From Lysobacteraceae bacterium NML93-0399 (GTDB lineage Bacteria > Pseudomonadota > Gammaproteobacteria > Xanthomonadales > Xanthomonadaceae), in NCBI GenBank assembly GCA_002307375.1, contig NTJI01000001.1, positions 124,001 to 188,000 on the forward strand: 64,000 bases of DNA. The letters are read 5' to 3'. Shown piece after piece: positions 16,891-25,693 of this stretch. The notes under the pieces are model-generated. The model was not told where the DNA came from. It ran no database searches and saw only the letters and a list, made by a program, of their open reading frames with translations. A program made the translations under genes and the position numbers. Positions within the stretch are counted from its first letter, which is position 1; each line of letters begins with the position of its first letter.

Positions 16891-17616
16891 ATGGCCTACC
16901 ACCGCGACGACCAGGACTCCCGGCCTGCCCCGCACGACGAGCGCACGAGCGGGTCTCGAGGCCGGCCCCAGGCATCTCACCGTGACGACTCGCGCGGCGA
17001 AGGCGGCCGCGGCCGATCGTCGGACGACGACTACACCCGGCAGCTGCGCGACCGCTATGGACATGGCCACGGCGGTTACGACCGCGATGCCTATCCGCAG
17101 GGCGGTTATGGCGGCAGCCCCGAGGACCGCGGCGTGCAGACCAGCGGCAGCCGCGCCGACGGCGCGATGGCCGTGGCACAGAACCGTCCGTCCAGCGAAT
17201 CGCGCGGCGCGCAGTACCGCGACATCTCCGGCCTCTACCAGGGCGGCGAAGACCAGCCTCGCCACAGCGGCGGCCGTCATCAGAGCGGCGACGAGCCGTG
17301 GCGGGCCGGGGAACCGCGCGGCGGCGGTTTCCGCGGACACGGCCCGAAGGGCTATCGCCGCAGCGACGAACGCATCACCGACGACCTGTGCGAACGTCTG
17401 TCCGACAACGACGACATCGACGCGTCCGAGATCCACGTCGAAGTCCGCGAAGGCGTGATGACGCTCACCGGCACCGTGCCGCACCGGCAGATGAAACATC
17501 GCGCCGAAGACCTGGCCGAGCGCTGCGGGGGCGTGACCGATATCGAGAACCGGATCCGCGTGCTGCGCCAGAGTGCTACGCAGGGCAGCGCCGATACGGA
17601 AAAGCCCGAACGCTGA
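16891..17616 (+). CDS. BON-domain protein with Gly/Arg-rich disordered N-terminus
   Basis: A 241-residue protein in two parts. Residues 1 to about 165 are low complexity, rich in Gly, Arg, Asp, His and Ser (for example YGHGHGGYDRDAYPQGGYGG), and probably disordered. The C-terminal 65 residues form a BON domain (RITDDLCERLSDNDDIDASE, then GVMTLTGTVPHRQMKHRAED). BON domains in OsmY-like proteins bind membranes or are induced by osmotic stress. No signal peptide is seen at ATG 16891, which has AGGA upstream, so it is predicted cytosolic. Function is unknown. Confidence 0.75.
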   Translation: MAYHRDDQDSRPAPHDERTSGSRGRPQASHRDDSRGEGGRGRSSDDDYTRQLRDRYGHGHGGYDRDAYPQGGYGGSPEDRGVQTSGSRADGAMAVAQNRPSSESRGAQYRDISGLYQGGEDQPRHSGGRHQSGDEPWRAGEPRGGGFRGHGPKGYRRSDERITDDLCERLSDNDDIDASEIHVEVREGVMTLTGTVPHRQMKHRAEDLAERCGGVTDIENRIRVLRQSATQGSADTEKPER

Positions 17617-17738
17617 CAGGCATTCCGGCCATCGCCAACGCAGCAATGGCCGCGAATACCGCTGCAACCAGAGCCGATGCGCATTCGCCGCGACGAGGCG
17701 TGCACGCGATTGGCCCGCAGCTGCGGCGCGCCCGCGAA

Positions 17739-18710
17739 TCAGTCGCCGGTGCTTTGCTGCAGATACAGCGCGGCCTCTTCGCCGTAGGTTTCATAGCCGG
17801 GCGCCAGATGAGGCACCAGCAGGCGCAGCCACGCCCGACTCACCAGGCGCATCTCGCGCGCGCAGCCGCGGGCACGGGCGGCGGTGAGATCCCCGGCATC
17901 CACCATGCCGGCAAACGCCTCCGGATCGGTGCCGTAGATCAGACACTGCAGATTGAAGAAGCGCTGCTCGCCCAGCGCGTGCTCGTCGGCATACGACTCC
18001 AGGCTGTAGGCGCCGGTGCTGTGAGAGAGCATCCAGTTGGCGGCCATGCGCAGGTTGTCGATCACTTCGGCCGGCGTTTCGTCCAGGCCGGCAAAGCGCA
18101 GCATCAGGATGGCCGCGAGCTGGTCGACGGCGTCCTCCTGGCGGCCGGTGACCGGCAGATCCAGCAGGTGCACGAGTGCGTGGCCGGTCTCGTGCAGCAC
18201 GATGAAGCGGACGTTCGCGTACACGTAGCGCAGGATCGATTCTTCCCCCAGCCCGAGCACGCGCTGCCGCTCCTGGCCTCGTGCATACAGGACGCGCAAC
18301 GTCTCGTAGCACAGGATCACCTCGCCGTCGGCACTGTGATAGAACGCGCCCGACTCACCGCATTCGGCCGTGACGAACCGCAGGCTGCGCGGCAGGGCGA
18401 ACATGCCGTCGATCGCCTGCACCTCCGGCAGCTGCCGCAGCAGATCGATGTCGCGCACGCGCGTGTAGATCGGCTGCAGGGCGGCCGAATCGGGAACGGC
18501 ATAGGCGAATTCGAACATCGGCGCGCGCCGCAGCGCAGCGGCAGGTGACTGTGCGCCGCGCATGCGCACGACCGTACGCGAGGCCACGCCCGCGCCCGTC
18601 TGCGATGTGACCTGGGCAAGAGGATCGCGCGGGCCGACGCTCGCGGACGCGCACGCTGCGAGCAGCGTCGCCAGCGCGAGCAGCGCGCTCGTCCTCCAGA
18701 CATTCGACAT
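17739..18710 (-). CDS. Putative lipoprotein metallopeptidase (DUF4344)
   Basis: A 323-residue protein with a lipoprotein signal ([13 protein letters not shown], lipobox LAAC at about residue 20). A DUF4344-type domain follows, with the HEXXH-like motif [20 protein letters not shown], where the second Glu-rich stretch and [10 protein letters not shown] are conserved in that family. The start is ATG 18710, preceded by a strong GGAGGGG ribosome site. It should be anchored in the outer membrane facing the periplasm. Another HEXXH-type secreted peptidase in the window (6533) is broken; this one is intact. Confidence 0.75.
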   Translation of the reverse strand: MSNVWRTSALLALATLLAACASASVGPRDPLAQVTSQTGAGVASRTVVRMRGAQSPAAALRRAPMFEFAYAVPDSAALQPIYTRVRDIDLLRQLPEVQAIDGMFALPRSLRFVTAECGESGAFYHSADGEVILCYETLRVLYARGQERQRVLGLGEESILRYVYANVRFIVLHETGHALVHLLDLPVTGRQEDAVDQLAAILMLRFAGLDETPAEVIDNLRMAANWMLSHSTGAYSLESYADEHALGEQRFFNLQCLIYGTDPEAFAGMVDAGDLTAARARGCAREMRLVSRAWLRLLVPHLAPGYETYGEEAALYLQQSTGD

Positions 18711-18898
18711 CACCCCTCCTCCGTTCCGTGCGCGGCCATGCATCGCGCACGCGCCAGGCGGGCGGCAGTCTAGCAACCGCTTCACGCGGGATTTCGCCGG
18801 CAGTTGGGCGCGGACGGTATCGCGCAGCTCGGATGTCGCACCTCGCCCCGTCGCCCCCACGGTTATCCTGCTGCGCTCCTTCCACAACCTCGCATGCC

Positions 18899-19339
18899 AT
18901 GAACCGCCGAATGCTTCGCCATCTCGCCCTGCTCTCCGCCCTGCTGCTCGCCGCGTGTGGCGGCCCGCCGCCCTACACCGGCGGCGACGTGGCCGAACTG
19001 CAGCGCATCGATGTTCGCGCCGGGCAAGGTGCATCGGCTACAACCGGTGAAGAGGTCGCGGTGCACTACACCGGCTGGCTCTACGACGAGCGAGCGCCCG
19101 ACAAGCGTGGCGCGCAGTTCGACAGTTCCCGCGATCGCGGCCAGCCCTTCGTGTTCCGCCTCGGCGCCGGTCAGGTCATTCGCGGCTGGGACGAGGGCGT
19201 GACCGGCATGCAGGCCGGCGGCAAGCGCGAACTGCACATCCCCGCGTGGCTCGGATATGGCGAGCGAGGCGCCGCGCGAGTGATCCCGCCCGGCGCATCG
19301 CTGGTGTTCGAGGTCGAACTGCTGGAGATCCGGAACTAG
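18899..19339 (+). CDS. FKBP-type peptidyl-prolyl isomerase lipoprotein
   Basis: A 146-residue lipoprotein ([12 protein letters not shown], lipobox LAAC) with one FKBP domain. The domain shows [51 protein letters not shown] and [15 protein letters not shown]. It catalyses cis-trans isomerisation of prolyl bonds, presumably in the periplasm. The gene is divergent from the DUF4344 peptidase, with 188 bases between them, enough for two promoters. The lack of an N-terminal dimerisation domain makes it a minimal FKBP rather than FkpA. Confidence 0.9.
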   Translation: MNRRMLRHLALLSALLLAACGGPPPYTGGDVAELQRIDVRAGQGASATTGEEVAVHYTGWLYDERAPDKRGAQFDSSRDRGQPFVFRLGAGQVIRGWDEGVTGMQAGGKRELHIPAWLGYGERGAARVIPPGASLVFEVELLEIRN

Positions 19340-19479
19340 ACCGCGCCGCGTGTGCAGGCTGGTGGAGCGCGAACCGCCTGCTGGATGCAGGTGCCGCGGT
19401 GCAGGTCAACGCGTTCCTCCCCCGCCGTTGCCCGCAGCCGAGGGCACCGGCGCGCGCACGGGCTCTGCCGCGGTGAGTC

Positions 19480-20070
19480 TCAGTACGGCGGCGCGCGGCG
19501 CGCCTTCTGCAGACGCGTGGCTTCGGCCCACCAGATGAGGTCGTCGGCGAAGCGCGCGAAGCTCTTGTCGAGCGATCTGCCGGCATCGTCGATGGGCTGG
19601 CCCTGATCGTCGAGCGTCTTGCCGATCGGCCCGACGTTGACGGCGCTCGAGATCACCACCATGCCCATTTCCGACAAGGTGCCGTGCCAGGCCACAGCCG
19701 CGCGCGCTCCGGCCAGGCGACCGGCCGAATAGCTGACCACGCCGGCCGGGCGCCAGAACCACTCTTCGAGAAAGTGGTCGGTCAGGTTCTTCAGTCCCGG
19801 CTGCATGCCCCAGTTGTATTCGCCGGTGACGAACACGAAACCATCGGCGTCGCGGATCTTGCCTGCGAGCGCTTCCATCGCCGCGGGCGCCTCGCCCTTG
19901 GGATATTCCTTGTACATGCGGTCCAGCATCGGCAGGTCGACCGCTTTGGCGTCGATGAGCTCGGCATCGACGCCGCGCGCCTGCAGCGTGCGCACGCAGT
20001 AGTCGGCCAGGCGGATGCCCATGCGGTCGGCGCGGTAGGAACCGTAGAACACGAGGATGCGTTCGGACAT
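19480..20070 (-). CDS. NADPH-dependent FMN reductase family protein
   Basis: A 196-residue flavodoxin-fold oxidoreductase. The phosphate-binding loop ILVFYGSYRADRMGIRLADY is followed by the flavin loop FVTGEYNWGMQPGLKNLTDH, typical of the NADPH-dependent FMN reductase (SsuE/ArsH-like) group. ATG 20070 starts directly at the first beta strand. It most likely reduces flavins, quinones or azo compounds with NAD(P)H in the cytosol. The next gene on the other strand is a second, broken member of the same fold, so this locus has held two flavodoxin-type enzymes. Confidence 0.85.
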   Translation of the reverse strand: MSERILVFYGSYRADRMGIRLADYCVRTLQARGVDAELIDAKAVDLPMLDRMYKEYPKGEAPAAMEALAGKIRDADGFVFVTGEYNWGMQPGLKNLTDHFLEEWFWRPAGVVSYSAGRLAGARAAVAWHGTLSEMGMVVISSAVNVGPIGKTLDDQGQPIDDAGRSLDKSFARFADDLIWWAEATRLQKARRAPPY

Positions 20071-20306
20071 GGTGTTGCCTCGGAAGTGGCGGGAGACCTG
20101 ATGCCGGATGATCGCATCGTTGGCGTCGGACCGCCTTGCGCGTCGCCAATGCCGTGCGCTGTGGTCACGCACCGATCGTCAACACGAAAGCGCGGCCCGA
20201 TGCGCAGGTTTCACCCCGCCGCGGCCATCGTCGATCCACCGCGACGCCGCTGCTTGCCGACCCGCGCAGCGTGCCGCACGTCGATCGCACGTCCAAGAGC
20301 GCTTCC

Positions 20307-21402
20307 ATGCCCGACACGCCAGAGTCCACGCCCCAGCCGCGCACCGGCCAGCCCGATCCAGGACTCGGCCGCGAGGCGTTCGAGCAGCGCTACCGGGCGC
20401 AATTCACCGACCCGGCGTTCGACGCGCATCGCGACGCCATCGATGCGTTGACTGCGGTCGCCTGGGAGGCCTACGACGCGGGGCGCAAGGCACCGCACAC
20501 CCGTCCGGCCGGCGAGGATTTCCAGGACCCCACCTACGATCTGTCGGACGAATGGCGCGCTGCGCGCGATGCCATCCAGAGCGCCGAGGCGCGCCAGCGC
20601 AGTCCGCAATCCCGCGACCGGGTGCTGTTGATCTGCGCCTCGCCGCGCAGCGAACACACCTGTCCGGGCGAGATGTCGAAGACCTGGCGCCTGCTCGAAG
20701 TCGCACGCGAGGCGGCAGCGGACGCCGGCGCCGAGTGCGACGTGCTCGAACTCAACCGCCTGACGTCCGAATACGGGCGCGTCATCCATCCCTGCAACGC
20801 CTGCGTATCCACGGCGATGCCGCTGTGCCATTGGCCCTGCTCCTGCTATCCCAACCACGGCCTGGGCCAGCACCACGACTGGATGAACGAGATCTACCCG
20901 CGGTGGGCGGAGGCGCACGGGGTGATGATCGTGACGCCGGTGCACTGGAACCAGGCCACCTCGCCGCTGAAACTGATGATGGATCGACTGGTCTGCGCCG
21001 ACGGCGGTAATCCCGACCCGACCTCGACGCAAGGCAAGGACGCCGCACGCGCCAAGCGCATCGAACTCGACGGCTGGGGCTATCCGCAGCACCTCGCCGG
21101 CCGCGCGTTCTCGGTCGTCGTTCACGGTGACAGCGAAAGCACGCAGACGGTGCGCCATGCACTGGCCGACTGGCTGCGCGGCATGGGGCTGGTGGATGCC
21201 GACGCGGTGTCGCAGATCGACCGCTACATCGGCTACTACGCACCCTATGCCACCAGCCACCAGCCACCAGGCGCTCGACGACGACGCGGCCATGCTCGAG
21301 GAAAGCCGCAACGCCGCACGTGCGCTGGTCGAACGCGTCCGGCAGCTGCGCGCGGGACAGCGCGAGGCGGGGTCGGATCTGGACATGCCGCGGCAGAAGT
21401 AG
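20307..21402 (+). pseudogene. Flavodoxin-family oxidoreductase, frameshifted by a 7-bp repeat
   Basis: A flavodoxin-fold protein with a roughly 100-residue N-terminal extension. Its core reads RVLLICASPRSEHTCPGEMS, a Cys-rich loop (CNACVSTAMPLCHWPCSCYP) and the flavin loop TPVHWNQATSPLKLMMDRLV. Up to YAPYATSHQ (about 21256) the frame is that of ATG 20307. Three tandem copies of CCACCAG at 21250-21270 then shift it; with two copies it would continue ALDDDAAMLEESRNAARALV to the stop at 21402. Only the last 45 or so residues are lost, replaced by an Arg-rich tail, so some activity is possible. See the slippage finding. Confidence 0.75.
21250..21270. repeat. 3 x 7-bp tandem repeat CCACCAG inside a gene
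   Basis: Three exact head-to-tail copies of CCACCAG. The unit length is not a multiple of three, so gain or loss of one copy moves the reading frame. Two copies keep the flavodoxin-like gene open to 21402, three copies put it out of frame. Confidence 0.85.
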
Positions 21403-21448
21403 GCGGCTGCGCGTCGCGCATCCGATCCGCCATCGCGCGCCGAGAGGC

Positions 21449-23554
21449 CTATTCCTGCGTCGAGAGCACCGGCGGCCCGAGCCGTCCCGGGTCTGCGCCC
21501 TGCTCCGCCGCATCGCCTGAGACATGCCCGCCCGCGCCGGCCGCGGCCGCGGTTTCCTCGTCGCGGAATTCGGCCACGATGCGAATGATCTCGTCCTCGA
21601 TGTCGAGGAAGGCCTGCAGCACCACCGGGTCGAACGCGATCCCGCCCAAGTCGCGCATCATCGCCATCGCCTGCGCATGCGGGAACGGCGGTTTGTAGCA
21701 GCGCCGGTTGACCAGGGCGTCGTAGACGTCGGCCACGGCCATGATGCGGCCCGACAGCGGAATCGCCTGTCCGCGCAGGCCGGCCGGATAGCCCGAACCG
21801 TCCCACTTCTCGTGATGGGTGGCGGCGATTTCCGCAGCCACCGAAAGGAAGTTGTCGCCCTCGATGTGACGCGAGGTGCTGAGGATGATGGTCCGGCCGA
21901 ACTCGGCATGCCGGCGCATCAGCACCCATTCGTCCGCGGTCAGCGGGCCCGGTTTGAGCAGGATGTGGTCTGGCACGCCGACCTTGCCGATGTCGTGCAG
22001 CGGCGCGGACAGGAACAGCAGATCGATGTAGGCATCGGTCAGCAGTTCGGTGTGTTGCCCCGTGTCGCGCAGGCGCCTGGCGATCGCGCGCACGTAATGC
22101 TGGGTGCGCTTGATGTGCGCGCCGGTCTCGGGGTCGCGGGTTTCGGCGACCGCCGACATCGATTCGATCGTGACCTGTCGCGCGTTCTCCAGCTGCCGGC
22201 GCCAGCGTCGGGCGGCGCGCTGCTGCAGGACGAAGCGGATCGCGAACATCGACACCAGCACCGTCATCGCGACCAGCACCGGTGCGGCGACGGGCAGCAC
22301 CAGCCCGCGGTAGGCGAAGGCGACGAACGCCAGCGCGCCCAGCCCGGCCACCACACCCAGCGTCACGAGTGCGACGGTCGGAAGACCGCGCCCGGCGAGA
22401 TGCAGCCCGCCGAGGATCAGCGCGATCAGCACGCCGGCCAGCAAGGCCACGCCTGCGCCCCACTCCGGCGCCCGCGGCACGCGATCGTCAAGGATGTTCT
22501 GCACCAGGGCCGCGTGCACCTTCGAGCCGGCGAATGCGCCGCCCAGCGCGGTCCTGTGCCGGTCGCCGAGTCCGACGGCCGATGAGCCGATGACCACGAC
22601 CTTGCCGCGCAGATCTTCCGGCGCATGTCGCCCTGCCAGCACGTCCACCGCGGACACACGGGCATAGCCCTCCGGCGTGTCGTCGAAGCGCAGCAAGGCC
22701 TGACCCTTGCGATCGATCGGCACCGCGTGCGGCCCGATCACGAGCGAGGCGCCATCGCGGCCGCTGGCCACCGTGCCGGACGGCACGCCGAGGCCCCGCA
22801 TGGCCGTCGCCAGCGCCAGGCTCGGCTGCAGTACGCCGCGATACTCCACCAGCAGCGGCAGACGCCGCAGCACGCCGTCGTCGTCCATCCGCATGTTGAC
22901 GAAGCCGCTGGAGCGGGTCTGCGCGCCGATCGCCGCGACGTTGTCGAGCACGCCATGGGCCCGGTCGAGATCGAGCGCGCCCAGCGCGCCCTCGAAGCCC
23001 ACGCCGGGGCGCGCGGGTGCGGCCTCGCGGGTGGCGTGGTCGAAATAGAAATAGCGCGCGCCGATCACGTCGGCCTGCGCCATCGCGTGGCCCAGGTAGC
23101 CGTCGTTGTCGAGCAGGCCCTCGGGCACGCCGCCGATGTCCACCTCGATGCCGAAATCGCGCTGGAAGGTCTTGCGGATGTCGGCCAGCGAGACGCGGTC
23201 GGCCTCGGGCAACAGCACGTCCAGAGCGATGGCAGACGGGCGTCCGGCCGCGATGCGCTCCACCAGCGCCGCGAGACGATAGCGTGGCCACGGCCACTGG
23301 CCCACGGCCGACAGGCTGACATCGTCGATGTCCACGACCAGGGTGCCGGGCGCCGCCACGCCATCGGCGGTGGCGCGCATCAGGCCATCGAACACCGCGT
23401 CGTCCAGGCGCTCGATCGGCGTTGCCCGCCAGAGGCCGGCCACGCCGATGACCAGCGCGATCAGTACGGCGACCGCCAGCACCAGCAGGGCTTCCCGGCG
23501 CCCCGGGCCGACTGCCGGTCCCGGCGGCTGCGCGCGCGCGTCGACTCGCGACAT
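21449..23554 (-). CDS. CHASE2 sensor with HD-GYP c-di-GMP phosphodiesterase domain
   Basis: A membrane sensor of 701 residues from ATG 23554. After an N-terminal helix (LLVLAVAVLIALVIGVAGLW) comes a periplasmic CHASE2 domain to about residue 355 (VVDIDDVSLSAVGQWPWPRY, then LRGKVVVIGSSAVGLGDRH). Three further helices follow (GVALLAGVLIALILGGLHLA, VALVTLGVVAGLGALAFVAF, VAAPVLVAMTVLVSMFAIRF). The cytoplasmic HD-GYP domain has both signatures, HDIGKVGVPD and HHEKWDGSGYP, so it should hydrolyse c-di-GMP. A short Ala-rich tail ends it. It is the last gene of an operon with OmpA-like and FecR proteins, which suggests a cell-envelope signal controls c-di-GMP breakdown. Confidence 0.92.
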   Translation of the reverse strand: MSRVDARAQPPGPAVGPGRREALLVLAVAVLIALVIGVAGLWRATPIERLDDAVFDGLMRATADGVAAPGTLVVDIDDVSLSAVGQWPWPRYRLAALVERIAAGRPSAIALDVLLPEADRVSLADIRKTFQRDFGIEVDIGGVPEGLLDNDGYLGHAMAQADVIGARYFYFDHATREAAPARPGVGFEGALGALDLDRAHGVLDNVAAIGAQTRSSGFVNMRMDDDGVLRRLPLLVEYRGVLQPSLALATAMRGLGVPSGTVASGRDGASLVIGPHAVPIDRKGQALLRFDDTPEGYARVSAVDVLAGRHAPEDLRGKVVVIGSSAVGLGDRHRTALGGAFAGSKVHAALVQNILDDRVPRAPEWGAGVALLAGVLIALILGGLHLAGRGLPTVALVTLGVVAGLGALAFVAFAYRGLVLPVAAPVLVAMTVLVSMFAIRFVLQQRAARRWRRQLENARQVTIESMSAVAETRDPETGAHIKRTQHYVRAIARRLRDTGQHTELLTDAYIDLLFLSAPLHDIGKVGVPDHILLKPGPLTADEWVLMRRHAEFGRTIILSTSRHIEGDNFLSVAAEIAATHHEKWDGSGYPAGLRGQAIPLSGRIMAVADVYDALVNRRCYKPPFPHAQAMAMMRDLGGIAFDPVVLQAFLDIEDEIIRIVAEFRDEETAAAAGAGGHVSGDAAEQGADPGRLGPPVLSTQE

Positions 23555-23597
23555 CAGCAGCACCTCGTGCAGGCCCGGGGCCGCAGGAACACCGTCG

Positions 23598-24200
23598 TCA
23601 CAGGATCAGGATCTCGGCCCGGCGATTGCGCGGCTCGGGCGTGCCCGGTGGCGTGGGGACCAGTGGCGACTTGTCGCCGAACCAGTCGAGCTGCATCGGC
23701 AGGTCCGGATCGATCCGGCGCAGCAGCGCCGCGACCGCGCGTGCGCGCTCGGCCGAGAGCTGCAGGTTGTAGGCCGGTGCTCCGGACGAATCCGCATAGC
23801 CGAATACCGTCACTTCGGTCGGCAGGCGTTCGCGCACCGCAGCCAGCACCGCGGGCAGCTCGCGGCGGGATTCGGGCGTGAGTTCCATGCTGTCGAACAG
23901 GAAATGCAGCACGAAGCTGCGCGGCGGCGTGGGCTGGGCGTCGAGCAGCACGCGATGACGCGTCTCGAACGCCGCCTGGGTGTCCGTGCGGACCTGCACC
24001 GGCGCCGCCGACGCCGTGGCGTCCACGCGCCCGTAGGCCTGATCGAGCTGCTGGGCGCCGTGCCCATTGCGCACCGTCACCGCGCCGACCTCGCCGCTCC
24101 TGTCGGGCATCAGCGTCACGCGCGTGGGCGCAGCCGAACAGGCCGAGAGCAGCGCGGCCGCGAGCAGCCATGCTGGAACGCGCCAATGCCGCAGCGTCAC
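23598..24200 (-). CDS. OmpA-like lipoprotein
   Basis: A 200-residue protein with a lipoprotein signal (WLLAAALLSACSAAP) and a C-terminal OmpA-type peptidoglycan-binding domain (FVLHFLFDSMELTPESRREL, then VFGYADSSGAPAYNLQLSAE and RNRRAEILIL). It starts with GTG at 24200, one base after the stop of the fecR-like gene, so the two are coupled. It presumably sits in the periplasm, bound to both the outer membrane and the cell wall. It may transmit wall state to the CHASE2 sensor encoded next. Confidence 0.85.
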   Translation of the reverse strand: MTLRHWRVPAWLLAAALLSACSAAPTRVTLMPDRSGEVGAVTVRNGHGAQQLDQAYGRVDATASAAPVQVRTDTQAAFETRHRVLLDAQPTPPRSFVLHFLFDSMELTPESRRELPAVLAAVRERLPTEVTVFGYADSSGAPAYNLQLSAERARAVAALLRRIDPDLPMQLDWFGDKSPLVPTPPGTPEPRNRRAEILIL

Positions 24201-24201
24201 G

Positions 24202-24645
24202 TCACTGCGCCTCGATCAGGAAGCGCGTGCCGCGCACGCCCACCGTGGCCTGGGGCGTTTCCACCTTCACCGATTCGGGCGCCAGGCGGCCGATCTTGCC
24301 CGATTCGTAGATCGCCGCGCCCTGCCCCATGTACAGCGAGAACGCGTAGCGGTTGGCCTTCGGCTCGAACACGTAGTCGCGCACGTGGACATCCGCCCCG
24401 CCGCCCAGCGTGAGCATGGTGCCGTCCCGGAACACGATGGATGCCGTCGCGCCTGGTGCGGTCACGATGCGGTCGGAGACCCGCAACTGCGTGCCCGCTT
24501 CCGCGGCGCGCGTCGCATTGGCCTGCACCACGCTGACCTGGCCCGACACGCCCTTGACCAGCCCCACGTGCGATTCGCTCGCCGCCGACGGCGACATGCA
24601 GCAGGCCAGCCAGACGGCAGCCAGCAATGCCAGAAGCTTGGACAT
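24202..24645 (-). CDS. FecR-domain periplasmic protein
   Basis: A 147-residue secreted FecR-like protein. The signal peptide is LLALLAAVWLACCMSPSAAS. The FecR core follows: VSVVQANATRAAEAGTQLRV, APGATASIVFRDGTMLTLGG, then VKVETPQATVGVRGTRFLIE. It is much shorter than the sigma-regulator FecR and lacks a membrane anchor and N-terminal cytoplasmic part. It is therefore not an anti-sigma factor but the stand-alone periplasmic kind often encoded beside CHASE2 sensors. It is the first gene of the three-gene operon. Confidence 0.85.
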   Translation of the reverse strand: MSKLLALLAAVWLACCMSPSAASESHVGLVKGVSGQVSVVQANATRAAEAGTQLRVSDRIVTAPGATASIVFRDGTMLTLGGGADVHVRDYVFEPKANRYAFSLYMGQGAAIYESGKIGRLAPESVKVETPQATVGVRGTRFLIEAQ

Positions 24646-24994
24646 CGGTTTCCCCTGTGTGTAGTCGGTCGATCGGTGAACGCGTGCGCAGCTGTCCTGC
24701 ATGGCGCGTTCTCGATGCCCCCTCACCACCGTCCTGGACACGTTAACGGCAGCGGCGCGGGATACTACAGCGGCAGTTGGTGATGACGTTTTCACCGGCT
24801 GACCGCGGCCGAGCGCCTCCGGTCGAGCACGCAGGTGGTGGCCTGGAACGGACGAGGTGCCTGCAACGACACCACCGTCCAACCGGCAGCCTCGCCCGTC
24901 GCCGAAGGCCCTTCAGCCGTCGACTGCGCCGCTCCGGCGCCGCTGCGCGATCAGGCGCCGGCGCGCAATGCGAGCGGCATCGCCTGCGCGCGTC
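24646..24994. other. Intergenic region upstream of the fecR operon
   Basis: About 350 bases between the fecR start and the 3' end of a secreted unknown on the same strand. It should carry the promoter of the signalling operon. I see no gene, repeat or terminator hairpin with a T-run in it. Confidence 0.35.
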
Positions 24995-25693
24995 CTATCG
25001 CAGCACGTCTTCGAACCGTTCCGTCGTCGGGTTCCACTCGAACACCGCGGCGGTGCAGTGGGCGGTCTGCACGGTCCGAAGCTGTGTACTGCCACGCTCC
25101 AGTACCACCTGCACCGTGTCCAATCCCCGGGTGCAGGCCGGCTGGGTCAGCTGGAGTGTCTGCCAGCGCGCCCCGCTGGATTTCTCCATGACCTCAATGG
25201 AACTCGCAACCACGTCGTCCTTGTCCATCGGAACCTGGAAGTAGAACCGCTCGGTCGATGCCGCCTGCAACAGCGGATGGGTGCCCGCCGGGAACGCCTG
25301 GTCATCATCCAGATATGCCCGCAACTGCAGTTCGAAGGGCAGCGATTTGCCGGTGCGGTAGTCGGTCCAGGTGCCGGTGAGCCGGGGCGTCGTGCTGGAG
25401 AAGCTCGCATGATCGAAGCGCAGCCGCGCCGCGGGCAGCCCGGCCGTGTCCAGCTCGTCCATGCCGAACTCGTACGGGCGATGCAGAAACGCCGGCTTCA
25501 ACCGGATCGGCGTGCGGTAGCGATCGTAGAAATAGGTCGCCCGCTGTACCGCGTTGCGACTTTCGATCACGAAGGTAATGGCGCTGTTGCCGATACGTCC
25601 GTCGTAGATTGCGTGCCCGGCCAGTGACAGCGGCGATGCGCACAGCAGCAACAGCCCGACGAGCCACGCGATTAAAAGGTCATGACGCCGCAT
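24995..25693 (-). CDS. Secreted protein of unknown function (second of a pair)
   Basis: A 232-residue protein with a clear signal peptide (LLIAWLVGLLLLCASPLSLA, cleavage near AGHA). The mature part is beta-rich with no domain I recognise. Two Cys near the end (PACTRGLDT and TAHCTAAVF) could form a disulfide. Its ATG overlaps the stop of the upstream gene by one base (TGATG), so the two secreted proteins are made together and probably act together. Both share the theme of a short strand-turn after the signal (IYDGRIGNSAITFVIE versus AYQGTLGDAPVELVLI), hinting at distant relationship. Function is unknown. Confidence 0.7.
   Translation of the reverse strand: MRRHDLLIAWLVGLLLLCASPLSLAGHAIYDGRIGNSAITFVIESRNAVQRATYFYDRYRTPIRLKPAFLHRPYEFGMDELDTAGLPAARLRFDHASFSSTTPRLTGTWTDYRTGKSLPFELQLRAYLDDDQAFPAGTHPLLQAASTERFYFQVPMDKDDVVASSIEVMEKSSGARWQTLQLTQPACTRGLDTVQVVLERGSTQLRTVQTAHCTAAVFEWNPTTERFEDVLR

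Noticed and set aside
24202-24645. FecR protein as an anti-sigma regulator of a TonB receptor
   Set aside because: It has a signal peptide and no cytoplasmic anti-sigma part or membrane helix, and no sigma or receptor gene is adjacent.
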